Shown: positions 11,140 through 25,300, counted from the first letter of the stretch. The stretch: DNA of 64,000 nucleotides from Triops longicaudatus (GCA_022885665.1 JAGQDJ010000057.1:1-64000), one strand, 5' to 3'. The notes: generated from the letters alone by a model not told the origin. Program-made: numbers and translations.

Positions 11140-11371
11140 CTGTCAATTATATTTCAATTTTGTGAATCTTCGTTCTAAACGTAACATCATGCATTTTTTG
11201 CACAAAACAATGCTTCGGCCTTCAACATAATTTCGTGTATTATGTCGGCATAATTAACTCATAATTTTCAGAATTCTTCGTTGGCGTTTGTGAAAAAAAT
11301 TAGACGTGAGTTGGTTTGACGTGACGGAGAGAAAAACACGACTTATCAGAAATCTTGTCTTTTCAGCCTGT

Positions 11372-14300
11372 TCAATTTGTTGTTGTTTTATTGAGAAACA
11401 GACAGGAGTTGGGCTTGTTACTATTCATTTGTAACAGTAATATTTCATAGGTTAGCACCGTACTTCCCACCTAAATATACACAGCAACAATGAATTATAA
11501 AGGAAACGTCGCACAACGTTTACGTACGACAATCAAATATGCCAAATTTAAGGTGAAGAAGCCATTTCCCGTGAAACCCAATGGTAGCGTTAGTTGATGT
11601 GTAAACCGATTGATCTGATAAATTTTGGTTATTATGCTATTTTGGTTATTATACTATTCGTAAGTTGAAATACAAATGTTGTACTTACAAGGAATGTTTC
11701 TATCTTAGAAGCGTCTTCTGCTGCTTCTATTCGAAGCTGTCCAATCAAACGCAAACCCTCGCGAGCCTGAAAAAAAATAACAATAAATTTTCTCCAACTA
11801 AAATAGATTAAAATTCTTTAAGAGCTATCGTAATAGTCATATTAAATAACAATGAGTGGCATTAAATTCATCTTATAGAATTTTACTAAAGATTTCGCTC
11901 AGTTTTCATCTTCTTTAAATGTAACCTCGTCTTACGCGTGTTACGCCCTACCCTTTACTATGCTATTTGTGCACGCTCCTCGACTTTCACGGTGTGAGAG
12001 CATTAAGGCTTATCAATCATGGTGAATTTGCTCACATAAGGTAAAAGTTGCGTTTCTTTGGGCTGTAACAAAGTGATGTATACTTAGTTGTACAACAACA
12101 AATCCTATGGACGATATATGTCGTCAAACGGGGTAATTCTGAATGCGTGGAATTACCTAGAACATTTTCTGGGAGACCGTTGGCCATCCTCAACAGCGCA
12201 ATGTAATAAATGCAGGGTCACAAGGTTAAGCGATGAATAAACTTTCTTAGGATACCAAACCCGAGTTAGTGTTTTAAACATTTCCTTGCAAAAAGAAGTT
12301 GAAAGTGACTTTTTTGGCACATTTTTCGTTTCTTCGAATTTTCAGTGCCGAAAGACAACAAGGATAGTTGGTATCCGTTTTTCCTTGAAAGATACTATAT
12401 CGGATCGCACTTTCTGTCACCTAAATCAAAACGCAGACGCAACCTTTCGCATCAAGGCAAACAAGATGTTAAAATTATATAGTGAACTTCGACCCTTTTC
12501 CAGTGTTACGGCTTAGGACTTTTCCGAGGCTAGTGCGTCGGGGTCAGGGAGGACGCGATTTGAAAAGAAAAAAATGCATGAAAACTCAACTCAAAACCCT
12601 CCACCCTTAAAAATTCAAAAGACTGTGGCAAGCAAGACGAAGATAGGAAAAGAGTATTTAAACCCACAGGAAGTATAGCCAAGTGGCGATGTGAAAACAA
12701 AAATAAGTTGAAAGGCGTTAGTACCTCTTTCTGTAAGTCTCTTCACATTTTTCCCCCCAAAAACCACTATAATTATGTTCTTGTAAGAAAATGTTTAATC
12801 GTGCTCGGCTGATCTACCTTAACATTACCAAACAGGTTTCGTGTGAAAATTTTTCTTCCGAATTTTTGTCCAGCAAATTCTTTTTCCCGTTCAAAGTTGC
12901 ATTCATCGCAGTGTAACTTTCAACACCAACTTTGAAAATACAATCCTTCCGGAATTTTACAGTAAAGTCGAAAACGAAAGGCTCTTCTCCTTCCGTAGAA
13001 CCATCTACATTTTGTTCTGCTTTTACTAAAAAATTAGCTGAAAAACAGGAAAACAGAAGAAAAGGCCCCTTTTCGTTCAAAATTATCCCGCGTGACAGTA
13101 TCAAACATTTGTGAAGCAGAGCGTTCGCTTATAAGAAAAGGTGTAAATACAGGCTGCCATTAATTTTTCACCAAGAAAATAATGTTTGAAGTGAAACGAA
13201 AAAAAATTACTCGTGTATTGAAACTCAGGTTCGTTACTAAGTATTTCGCGTAAAAAAGCGTCCAAAATAATCGCAAAGTTCAAATATTGTAAACTTCGAG
13301 CCGAAAATGCGTTTTGTCCATAATTGCACCTCATCCCATATTCTCACCTTTCATCGACAAGTTTTCGGGTCACAATTTGAAAGTACTGGGAGGGTGAACG
13401 GTTATAGGCAGACGTAGAATTTTCAAGGTAAGTTGATAAAGTTTACCTGTTCGCTCATGCTACCGGAATAATAACAAGCAGCCGTAGTTCTTCCTAGTAG
13501 ATACGTCGACACGAATACTGCCGTCGCCTTTTTTAATATATCTTCGCTGAAAATATCCTTAAAGAACCCACTGTAGATCAGCAGAATTAAATCCGCAATA
13601 TTGCATAAGCTGCCAAGCAAAATGATAGACCCCAGTATTCGATCAGCATCCTAGAACAGTAAAATTTCACATAACCAAAGTGCTTTTTGCGAAAACAAGA
13701 ATACAGTAACCAAGGACAATAAATTGAAATACATAGAAAACGTAATTATCGACAATAGGCGAAAGCGTGTGTCACTCTACAGATTAAAAATAAATAAAAA
13801 ATATCACATATTCACCCTTGCTAGTATAATAACATTATGGTAGCAAAGGCGGAAATCTTCCTTTTCCCGCAAAGTTAGCGTTTTCCATTGCGCTAGACGA
13901 CGATTTAGTGCAATAAAATTCTCTTGAAAGCCGATACTCAATAACAGAACGCAGCAGTCAATAAAAGCCCATCCTACTACAATGAAAACTTCATTGATCA
14001 TTCGAAATCCTCCTACAACCCAATGTCTGGGGTAAGTATGCGACGTTGATTGAAAATGCGCCACTGCCGAATCTGCAGTACTGTTGGCGAACGATTGCGC
14101 CACGAATAGCGAATCCTCCGTAACTATCAGCGCAAACGTTATGGCCGTGAAAATCCAGCATTTATATATAATTTTCTTTTGCAAAATGACGCCATTTTGC
14201 CGCATTTCGTCTTCACTCTGCAACCACCTGACTAGTAAGCCCGTTAGCTCTTTGCCGACACCGAGGACCATCAGCAAGTACGTGCCGGTTAAGTGCGTTT

Positions 14301-14688
14301 GGATCACACAAGAAGTAGCAGCCGAAACCCATGTATCCGGTTCTGTCAAGACTTTGCTAACAAAAGTACCTACAGACGGGAAACCGTACACGCAAACTGA
14401 CACCGTGCACAAAACCGCGTAAAAACCCCGCCACGATAATGCCCCGTAACGAAACACTGGCGTCTCGTTGGCCCGGATTTCCACTGGGTAAAGTCCGCCG
14501 ATCTGGCATACCACAATGAAAGGTCGCAGTGAGCGTAGAACCACGCCGGACTCGCTTCCACTCACGCCCGGGGATTCCTTCGCTTCGCCCGAGAAGCTCT
14601 GCGTGCGCTCGAAGGCTGGCTCAACTGCCATGCTGAGACACTGCTCAGTAACTACCGCGAGTTCACACGGCAAACCCGGGTCTTTCAT
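11372..14688 (-). CDS. Gustatory receptor (7tm_7 family, sugar-receptor-like)
   Basis: This is a seven-transmembrane chemoreceptor of the arthropod Gr family; such proteins act as ligand-gated cation channels in sensory neurons. Five coding exons, all joined in phase 0, are 14688-13816, 13650-13447, 11766-11689, 11614-11528 and 11470-11372, giving 446 aa. Exon 1 carries a hydrophilic N terminus, then LRPFIVVCQIGGLYPV, which resembles the start of insect sugar receptors, and about four membrane spans. It ends with the cytoplasmic stretch LLLSIGFQENFIALNRRL. The last exons hold the family hallmarks: GNGFFTLN ahead of TM7 and TYEILLLQM in place of the usual TYxxxLxQF. The phase-0 introns before the last short exons are also typical of Grs. 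Intron 2 is about 1.7 kb; the others are short except intron 1 (165 bp). The ligand class cannot be read with certainty. Confidence 0.9.
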
Positions 14689-16231
14689 TTCCTATCCTGT
14701 CCATGGGTTTGTGCAATATTGTATTACAAAAACTTCTGTAACGCCTTCATATGTATTGACAACAGAGCCGCATGTTCTAACGAATACTCACCCCTTTTAT
14801 GGCGAGTTCGACCAATAATACAGATACTTTTTTAGCCTCTTTTTTTTCTCCGCCTACGATCTTACGCGCCTGCGTAAAAGTATGACACCAAGGTACACTT
14901 TTTCGCAACGAAACTCTAGAACTTGTATTGGAAGTTATTATAGACAAAAGGGACAAAGGGAATAGAATCATTTTCGTAAGCAAATACTATTCTCCTCTCT
15001 TTGTGAGGTCCGTACATAAGGACCATGTAGTTATTTACTCCCTTGAAGAGCTATCTCAGCAGGAAAAATGCAGGGCGAGTAGCTGTGTTTTTCTTTTCCC
15101 GCTCTTTTGAATTCCCAGCAAGACAATTGTGAAGTTTTAAAAAGACAATATATGTATAACAGAGGTAATTTTTCTTCGGCTTTCTTTCAAGGGGGATAGA
15201 CAGGGGGGAAAAGGAGAACACACGAGCATACAAAAGTTGCCTACTTGGTTATTACAACGCAAGGGAGAAAAACAAAGAGAATGCACACTCTGCCCAAAAA
15301 ATATTCTGCCCATACCTTGCATTTGAATCACCTTTTGTAGTTTTTCAACACTTTTTTTTTAGCTTTCCACTTCCCTAGACATGAGAACAAGAACATCGGA
15401 CTTTGTTTGATGGCTCTAGAAATGTAAACGTAAACCTACAACTAGCGAAGTATATTTTTGTGCTAATTGCCATTTTTAGGTCACTACGCAAAAGACGACG
15501 AAGTCTAGTTTTACAAAGTTTTATCAGCTAATGCCTCATTTTTTCTTTTTTAGATTCGCAAGACAATACACATTCTGTGGAATCATTTTAACCACAAAAC
15601 ACCGTTTGCATTTAGGATTGTACCACAACGCACTTTTATCCATCTTTCTTCGTTAAACAAATCTCTATGGTCAACCATTTCACACCCTATAAAGGGTTAC
15701 AAACAGAAAATGTTCTTTTTTTTTCACGTGACGCTTTTATAATTGCAGAAGTGACAAGATCCACAAGGAGGGAACAAATAATATTTTCTGTTATTTTTTT
15801 TCTCACAACTTTCATAAACATGCTCTCAAAATGTCTTTTCCTCTTCACCATTTTCATCACTCAACGACACCGTATTCTGACGAACTCAAGTTTTTCATCA
15901 GAATACCAAAAGGAAACTCAAGTTTCGATTTAAAAAAGGGACAAAATGGCGCGTGAAATCTTTATACAATTTTTACTCTAAATCATCAGTAGTTTTCGTT
16001 CTTTCCGAACAGAAGCGAAGACGGAAGAAGTTCACCTCGTGTTATTACGGAATTTACCACTATCTGACACCAAACACGCGAGCTTGTTCGCACCTGTTTG
16101 TCTTCGTAAAGTGACATTCCGGGTAATATTCACTTATTTTTTTTTATCTCAAGTCATAACACGCTGACATTCCATAGCTCTCAGAGACTTCACTACACTC
16201 CAGTAATCTGTGCAACGAAATAGTGAAGAAT
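14689..16231. other. Spacer between Gr and fs(1)h
   Basis: This is AT-rich sequence between the Gr start codon and the poly(A) region of the bromodomain gene. It should contain the Gr promoter and 5' UTR. I see no coding exon with family signature and no RNA gene. Confidence 0.5.
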
Positions 16232-16237
16232 TTTATT
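16232..16237 (-). promoter_or_regulatory. Poly(A) signal of fs(1)h long isoform
   Basis: AATAAA on the minus strand, about 70 bp after the stop codon of the last fs(1)h exon. Confidence 0.65.
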
Positions 16238-16305
16238 AGGAGAGCTGATATCAGACATGTTCAATTCTGAGTGTCTTAGACAGAACACCCACATTACCTT
16301 TGTCC

Positions 16306-19300
16306 TTAGAGCATTTCTTCAAAGGCAGCCATCAAGTCACTTTGCAAATTCATGTCAATCTGCCCAGCCATCTACAACAACAAACAATCTTTAGTACGCA
16401 CGAAATGGAAATTTGAAACAAGCTGACAATACGGCGCAAATAGGTAAACCAAAGCACCGAAAAAAAAAAAAAAAAAAAAAAAAAAGCCAACACAGCATGT
16501 TGTCATATACTCCCATAGACGTGAACAAAGGAGTGACCTTTGACGAAGGAATAAAACCTAACATTGGACAATTTCCAGAAAAGTAGTCCCTGTCACGCTA
16601 TGTATTTGCTTTTCCCATTCATTGTGAGGCTTTGTCCATTATGGCGTGGTTCAATAGCACTAAAATATGCCATTACTCTCCCCCCTAACGTGTCACATCA
16701 GCCAACAAGGCTCTCTTACCCCATGTTGATTGCAGTAAGTAAAGTATAGTCTTCGTGATGCTGACACGCGCCTCACAAATCATCGTAGACACTTTCTCGA
16801 GTCGAAGGAGAGCAAACAAGCCTCTTCATATATTTAATGTGTCAAAATTCCGGTTGCTATTGACAAATGCCAATAAAAGTTGTCAACTAACAAATGTCGA
16901 TGAAAACGGACTCCAGTAAACTCCCGGTTTACGCGGTTAAACGGTTCTGCAAAACGCAATTTGATGCACCAATGGAGTTGATTTCAACGGAATATGTTTC
17001 AGTTACCCAGTGCAACACAGTACAGATAATGCAGCTAACCACGTTACAGACTAATCTAACTAACCTATCGAAATAGCGTCACATAACCTAAAGACAAATT
17101 AACTAAACTAATGTAATTACCCTAGCACAATATAGCATCTATTAGGCCACTAAAGTTGCCTAACCAACGCAGCATCACGTAGCTCTACTTAAACTAACGT
17201 AAGTTAGGTTATTCAGAATTGTATTCGTAACTAACCTAGATTAAACCAACTGACACAAAATGTCTCACTAACTATCCTAGCATAGCCTAGCATAGCCTAG
17301 TTAACCCAAGCAAATTTAACCTAACGTAAAGAAACCAAACTAACCTAAGTAACGCGTAATCTACCTAAACTAACCTTAGTTATCATGAAGTAACCTAAGC
17401 AACCTTAAGTAAACTAACCGAACTAAACTGTCAAAAGCAACCCAAATCTAACCTCAGTACTGTAAATTAGCTTCACCAACTTTATTCTGTTAAAACTGAA
17501 TCAAATAAACCGGACCACGTAGACAAGAAATTTACTCCCATTTTTCTGTTTACGATAAGCCAATTAAGATAAGTCAATTCAAGGCACAAAGACATGAAAC
17601 CACCAACATACCGCTTCTCGTCTTCTCCGTTCTTGCTCACGGAGCCGCTGTCGTTCGCGTTCTTGCGCGGCTTTGTCACCGCCAGCAGCGCTACTGGGGC
17701 TTGGTTGAGCTTGCGGGGAAGAGGTGGGGGCGGGGACTGTGGTTGAGGACGGGGGCGGCGCTTGTGCCGCAGGCGAGGAGCTGGCAGGAGGCGTTAGAGT
17801 GGGCGTTGGGACAGGCGAAGGTCGCGGGTGCGACGGAGTGGCGACAACGGAACTTTTGCTCGAAGGCTGCGGAGGGACGGGGCTAGGGCTGGGAAGTTTG
17901 ACGGGGGGAGGCACTGTTCGACTAGGCGGGGAAGGTCGAGCGTCTTCTGGACGAGGAAGATTAGGTAATCCAGTAGCCATTCGCCTAAAGTATCCGAAAC
18001 GAAATAAATTATAAACAAATTCCATCTCTTAATTTCCGAATTTCAACGAAAAAAAGGGCAGCACTTACAATAAGCTAGAAACAAATTAAAAAAACATACG
18101 TAGGCCATGCAAATAGATACATTGGTTTTTGAAAAACACGACTTATATCTGTAAAACGAACAGTAACATCAAAATGTAATACGTGATAATAAAATCACTA
18201 TTATTTTTAAAAGGAAAAAAGTCAACCCAACGTCAATTAGTCTCTATTATGGTGACATGGATTTGTTAAGGTTCGTTATGTTACTTACTGATATGCCAGA
18301 TAAGTTAGGTTAGACTTCATTGCCTATATTGTACATTAAATACGTCTAACAGTAACAATGCTATAAAAACGGAGTAAGAACAAAACGAGTAATGAAAAAA
18401 TGAATGTATACATTTCAAGAAATGTTTTAAAAACATTGAAAAATGTTTAAATTACAAGACTCTTCCATTAATTTATCTAAAATTAAGTTACGTTTCGTAC
18501 CTTTTTTATGAAAATAATACGGGGAAGTTTCACCGAAAAATACCAACAGATTTAACGTGATGAAGTTTACATTACCTAGCTTTCTCCAATGCTTCCTCTT
18601 CTTCCTTTTCTTTGCGTTTTTCAGCTTCTGCGCGTGCTCGCTCTCGCTCAGCTTGTTCCTTCTGCTGTCGCTTTAATTCCTGTTGCTCCACCAGTGCTCG
18701 TTGCTACAAAAATAAATCCATAATGCACGACTGAGCGGATGAAGTCAATAATAAATAAATTAAATTAAAAAAAATATTTATACCCGATCAGCCTTTTCTT
18801 TTGCTTGCTTTTTGAATAACTGAAAGGAATCCATGGTATTCTTGGCGGCCGAACCAGCACCAGAACCTCCAGGGCCTCCTGCCAAAGATGACCACGAACT
18901 TGCATTTCGAACCTGCTATTAAAAAAATTCGCAAACAACACAAGTTAATAGCATGACTTCAAATTTTTTTTTCGTTTAAAACAAGAGAAGAAAAAAATAT
19001 GCATTTTACTTGAGCTGCAGGTTTTTGCTTCATATTGTTCGGGGTTTGCCCGGATCCCTTTTGCCCATCAGGGCCCATACCGGGGTCAACAGTAGGCGAT
19101 GTTTGCGTCTCTCCAAACAGTCCTAAATATTTAAGAATAATTGATTTTTTAAAGTGATTTTATCAAAGGAAAAAATACATGCAAAAGATTTAGACCTTAA
19201 ATCAAGGTTTCAGCATGCGGTAATTTGAATAATTTTATCTTCAAGTAAACTTAATCGAGTCTGTATACTACTTCTTTAACTCACTTCTTTTCTTTTAACA

Positions 19301-22300
19301 TTTTTTGTTTGTTGCCTTGATTCTTTTCAACACTGATATTTAACCCTTAACAGATTTGAAATCAAACAAACTTAAGTGACTAACAGACTTCGACTTTACA
19401 CTTTCATGTACTACACAAAAATAGTGTTAATAAACGAAGTCCGGAAGAGCTTTTTCAACAACACTGAACTGTTGCAATGTAAACTGTTGAACACTTTTTA
19501 ATAAATCTATTAGATTTATTGAAGAAATGTTTGTTAAGAGCTTTGAATCACGCTCATATAGGAGAAAACGTCAACAGTCACAAATTCATTATTGGTCTCC
19601 CTCGGCCTAACAACTTCCTTTCTACGTCAGTTCTTTAATGAGAACGTGCAACTAAAATTTGTCTACACACGAACGTAACTCTTGTAAGTTTACTGAAAAA
19701 CTAGAATAACTATGATTTCTGCTGCACTAAAGTGCGTCTTCAAGCTTAAGTCACAAGCAAACGGCTAAATCATTACAATAAGTCTCTTAAGAAAACTCAT
19801 TTCTAACCACCTGGGACACGGGTAACAACGAAACTATCCACTGTAAGAGCATAACTATAGACTACAAACAACACACAGAATGATCATAACGCTCATTAGC
19901 TTTTACGTTATTTTTCGTTAACACGGATTTAAAACTACAATCTTCCTATCTACTGCAAATGCACCGTGCTTGTATTAAAGGAGCAACATTCTTATGGTGA
20001 TCCCCTTGCCTCGCACAACAATGTGCCTTAACGCTTCGCCTGGCAGAGCTCCCGCGCACAGGAAGGAAAAAACCTTCTATTTTACCAAAGCATTGGCCTA
20101 GAGCTCGATAAGGGATTCATTGTTACCCAAGCCCAGCCCGACTTGTTGGCCCGTAATAATGAAAGTTTGCTCAGTTACTGCTCAACCACCAAAGCAAAAA
20201 CAAGAGTGGTTTTGTACGTGCCCCGAATTTTCATGGGAAAGTTATTCTTACTTTCCGACAACTTCCTTAAATACACCAAAATTTGCTAATCTACGGTACA
20301 GTACTTAGAATACTTATAAAACTTCTATTAGCAGCGAAATTTTCATCAGTACCTGACTTTCCCTAAAAAGGGACTTCGACTGATCTATTTCATTCTATTC
20401 ATTGCAATAAGTTTGACCTTAGCTTAACTTAGCCCGGGTCTGGCTTCCACAACCCCAAGAATTGCCAAATTTTGTTTACCGTCGCTACTAGAGCGCGCTA
20501 AAGGCTGCCCTTCTGCACTTCTGTTTATTTCTCCTATTTCAGGCAAAGGTTGTGAAGCTGACTGGTGCGTCAAGGACAAAGGCGTGGCTTGGTTGTTGCT
20601 GGGCGGGTTACTGTCGCGTTCACCGGTCGGCATCATGGGCAGGAATGGGTGATGACCCGACTGTTGCTGTTGATGGCTTGGTGGCGCTCCATTAAACATG
20701 TGGGAGTTCATGAACGCGTTCATACCCGTGTCCCCGCCCATTGGGCCGTGTGGCATTCCCAGCAAACTCTCCAAAGATGGCGGTACAGGCTGGCTCATTT
20801 CTTTCGGCATTTGCGGTGGCATAGTCATCGTCGTTGCAGAGGCACTAGCGTTACTATTAGACTGAGGAAGGTGAGGAGGCGGGGCTTGGTGGCTCGAAAA
20901 TGGCGGGAAACCGAAATCTGGCATGCCATAGTGGCCGTGGTTTGAAGGCACACTCGGGTGCTGCTGTGCAGGTGCTGGTATTGCCTGACTTATACCGTTT
21001 TCGTTACCAAAGGGCGTGGGAAACGCGTTATTGCTCGGTGGCTCCAGACTACTTTCGGTTGGAGGTGGAAGAACTGCTCCCGATGAGGAAGGAGGTGGGA
21101 CCAGGTTGGGGACGGGCAAACCGGGTCTTTTCGCAAGTGCTGTCGTCGCAACCCCAGAAGGACGCGCAGGTTGCGGAGGTAGCGCATGCGTAGCTGGAAC
21201 GGCGGAAGGCCGTAGTAAAGAGGAGGCGTGGCCTTCGGCTGCCAACGGAGGGTGCGATGCTGATGCAGCAGGTGGTGCTCCTAAATGACTCTCCGCCCAA
21301 TTCGACTTTGGTGTCACGCTCATTACATCAACAACCTGTTTAAATGAAAATTAAACCAATTTTTTGTTCTCAAGCTCAAATCGTAAAAGCGCGGGAAAAT
21401 ACATCTGAAACATTCACCAATGGAAATTTTCAAATACAGTGGACAACGCTAATCTTAATACCGATTAAATGAATAACCCATCTTAGCTTACGGTACCACG
21501 ACCCTATAATTCAATGTGATCTGTCTTCGATTAAAATAATACTTTGCTTGCTGTTTGGTACCGAACCTATTTAACAACTTTCCACTGTACTCTTATACGT
21601 TATGCAACGAAATGTCGTTACAGCGAACAGTCGGCTAATACAGACGTATTTTGAGGACCTGACGTATTTTAATGTACAGAAAAAGCGTCTGGTAAGAAAA
21701 AACTTGGATACGCGAACGTTTTTTACTGTTACTCGGTTATAACGGAACTTAACTGTATAATGTAAAATATCAGTCGAATCTCGTTACAACGAAGTGACTT
21801 GTTATAGCACACCCTTGTGTATGTTAATTCACAGAAAACACGTCTGATTAAAGACTTTCGGTACACCGAAGGCTTTATTCTCCAATTGGTTCGTTATAAC
21901 GAGATTTTAACTGTAATACTAAATTTTAAGTGTTTTTTTTAAGAAAATGATTAAATAGAAATATTTACCTCTCCTTCGGACTCCTTCCGCTTCTTCTTTT
22001 TGGTTTCTGTAAAATGGTAATCAACATTCGTACATAATTAAATGACATCCATTATTAAGTAAAATTGGAACCCCGAAGTCGAAGTTTGCAGAGCGTGTGT
22101 ATGTGCAACTTTGGATGAAAAATTGGCGATGGTTTATTGAAATTAGAAAGGAAAAAATGAAGTTATGAATATCTCAACTTACAACACGGACACTGAACTT
22201 GGCAAATAGTTTTTTTAATCCTCCAAAGAAACCCAGACAATCAAAAATCAGATATTAAGGTTTAACCCGCACTCTTTTAAACTCTTTTTCTCTCGTTCTC

Positions 22301-25300
22301 TCCATTTATGGCAATGATCAACTGTCAAAATTCCTCTTCCTCAGCTAAAACTGAAACACATGAGGCCAAGTACGGCAAAGACGAACCTTCATATATGTAT
22401 ATACACACTGGGCATTCAAGAGTGAGAGAGAAACCAGGAAACCCAAACGTCAGTTGATTTGTCCAGGAAAAAAAATACAGGGTTTCCTTTTTAAAAATTA
22501 AAAACTAACAATTTTTGGGAGGGGGACGACGAGGGACGTATTGCTTTGTCCTGTTCTATTTCCAATAATAATTTTCCAAGAGATTTTCTTTTAAAACCCC
22601 AGGCGAATGAAGACGAAAAAAAAAAACAAAAAAAAACGGGGAAACTTTTTGACATAAGGAAGAAAAAAAAAACAACAAACTGCAAATCCAAGCCAAAGAG
22701 TGCGGAACGGGTCTGTGGCGCTTGGTAAGGCGGCATGTACAAAAGGGGGCGGGGCTTTGGTCAATTCTGCCCCCTTTTTCTTTTCTCCCTTCCAACAAAT
22801 AACATTCTTATTTTTTTTCTGCTAAGGCCCCGGCCCCATACTGCACTCTTCCTTATAAGGCTGGAAACCAAAAAGTCTACAAAATAAAGCCACGCCCCCT
22901 TTCCTCCTCCCAAATTCTTTATAGAACAAAAAGGCCAAGAAAACAAGAAAAAAAATGCAATTCGCTGGGTTTCACTCATTTAGCTGAATTTTCTCTTTTT
23001 ATGCCCGTTGGTTATAAAAGAAAACAACTTGCTGTAAATCAAAAATTTGTGAAGCAAGATTTTTTCATAAGAAAAGACACGCTCTGCACTCGGTGGCTTC
23101 GACTTGGAGGACACACGCATGAGAGAAAAAATATGACGGTTAAGATCGCACTCACACACACACATTCTCTCTTCAACACCGCAATGCAATAGTTCTCACA
23201 TACGTCTGAATTCCACGGGGAGCGAACAAGTTCATTTTTTTGCTGCATTCATAAGCATACGTTTTTTACGTCTAGTTTTGAGGGGATTTGGAACACATGA
23301 GGTCGTTTTTTTTATTCCATCGCAGATTTTAATTCTTTCGTTTCTAAGAAAATTATTTCTTCACGATAAATGTACGCATTCGAGATGTGTGTGTATGTGT
23401 GCGAGGAATCCTGTTCCTGTTTTTTTTTTCGTTCTCTTTACTTATTTTTCTCTCTCCCTCTTTTTATCGGTTACTATTTTGTCGCTTGATTTTCATTTTT
23501 TTCTTGTCCTCGCGGAACACATCAAGGGGGGATGTATGTTCTAACCTGCTTCCGAGTCTGAAGAATCGGAAGAACTCGAACTGGAGCTAGAACTACTGGA
23601 ATCCGAATCCGAGCTGCTGGATGAGGATGAAAGACGTGACGCAGCCGCTCCACCGCCACCTTCGGTGCCGCTCTTGGCGCCCTCTTCTTTCTTAATGGCC
23701 TTTTTACCAGTACTCAGCTGACCAGTGACATCCTGCAGCCTTCGTTCCAGTTCTTGCTTCTTCTCCAGCATGGCTTCATCTTTCGACTTACCGGCTTGCT
23801 TTTTATCTAAAATAAAAGGCGAAAAAATAATAAAAGAAAGAGGCCAAAGATCCATTGCTATGTACCAAAACTATCTGAAAACTTAACACTCGTCACACAA
23901 TCAAATCTAGAACAAACATTTCAATATAACGCATCTCCAATGGAAGGGAAAAACAAGTCCGTTACAGCCCAAGTCTGTCACAAATAAAACTCATAATATA
24001 CCACGTCCGTTATATAGTTTGCAATAAGCCATAATACGAGTTCATTCCACTTGAAGTCTGTTAAATGTCAAGTAAATTCTAGCCAAAGATCGTTATATCC
24101 TAGTTATACTCTAAAAGTTTGTTATATATAACACTCCTTATACGCGAAGTTCTGTACGTCATGTTTTCTGCAATCAAACTTCAACGAAAGCGAAGTTTGT
24201 TACATACAACATATACGAAGTTCTCTACAGGAAATGGTTTCCATAGGAAAAATCCCTCGTACGCGAAGTCCGTTACAATCAATCGTATTAACACTATGCG
24301 AAGTATCAAGTACAGAAGGTTCATTACAAACGAAAGCAAACGAATCGATATAATGATACAAACGAACACAACCATATAAAAAAATAAATAAATAACTGTA
24401 CATAAATAAATAAATATAAATAAATAAATATAGGAATATTGTTATTGCAAGTTAGGAATATTGAAAGTTCTTTTGAGAAGTTTCTTTCAAAGCGAAGTTT
24501 TTCTGTAAACCAAGTTCGCTATTCGCAGTTAGTAATGTACAAAGTACACTATACCCGACGCCCTTGCTACACTAGCTCTGTTATATTGCAAAGCTCGGTG
24601 CTAATAATAAGTCCGTACTTGCGAAATTGCTTACGGGCAAATCCGTTAGCTACACAGTCGAGCATATCAAAAGTACTTTATTTCGAAGTTTTACTGTAAC
24701 CTAATTCCATTGCAACTTAAGTTCGTTACAGACAAGGTCGGGCACTAAACGAAATTCATTGTAAGCGAATTTTGATGCAACCGAAACTCACGGCAATCAA
24801 ATACAGTTATACGCCAAGTCCGTTATATAAAAACTCACGTATGCATAGCTCATTTAGATAACATCAGAAGTCACTAAGAAGCCAAGTTCGTTATACGTAC
24901 TTAGTTACCTTCGGAATTCTTTACATAAAGAATTTGACTTTTGTTGTCTTTCGTCATAATCCGAAATTTATTAACTATTTAACTGAAATAAAAATAACTA
25001 AACCTAACGTTCAATTACTTTTGGCTAAAAATTAAAAAAATATAAATTACAGTAACAAACTTTCAAAGTACAGTAACAAAACTCCTGGTAACAGAAAGGT
25101 TGCTAATGTATCGACAGAATCCGTAAGTGTCCTTTAAAACTGTTTGTCACATCAGACTTTTTCTGTAATTACACAACCTGTCTATTATAGTCGCGAGATC
25201 ATTATAACGGGATTCTAATGTACAAAACCAAAGGTTGTCGTTAAAAAAAGGTAAGCTAACTTACAATACGGTTTTCGTGGTTTTTTACGCAAACACGAGG

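Noticed and set aside
12286..13334. Several 60-96-codon frames inside the large Gr intron
   Set aside because: No homology or splice support; Gr exons 2 and 3 join in phase 0 across them.
17282..17302. Short CATAGCCTAG repeats that could suggest a CRISPR-like or telomere array
   Set aside because: Only two or three imperfect units without unique spacers, part of the wider AACCTAA tract in a eukaryotic intron.
20565..20945. 126-codon plus-strand frame and neighbouring plus frames at 20900-21288
   Set aside because: They are antisense to fs(1)h exon 12, whose frame continues the BET protein in phase through both splice sites.
22480..23540. Many short frames in fs(1)h intron 10
   Set aside because: They arise from A- and T-rich simple sequence, lack domains and are not needed to keep the BET reading frame.
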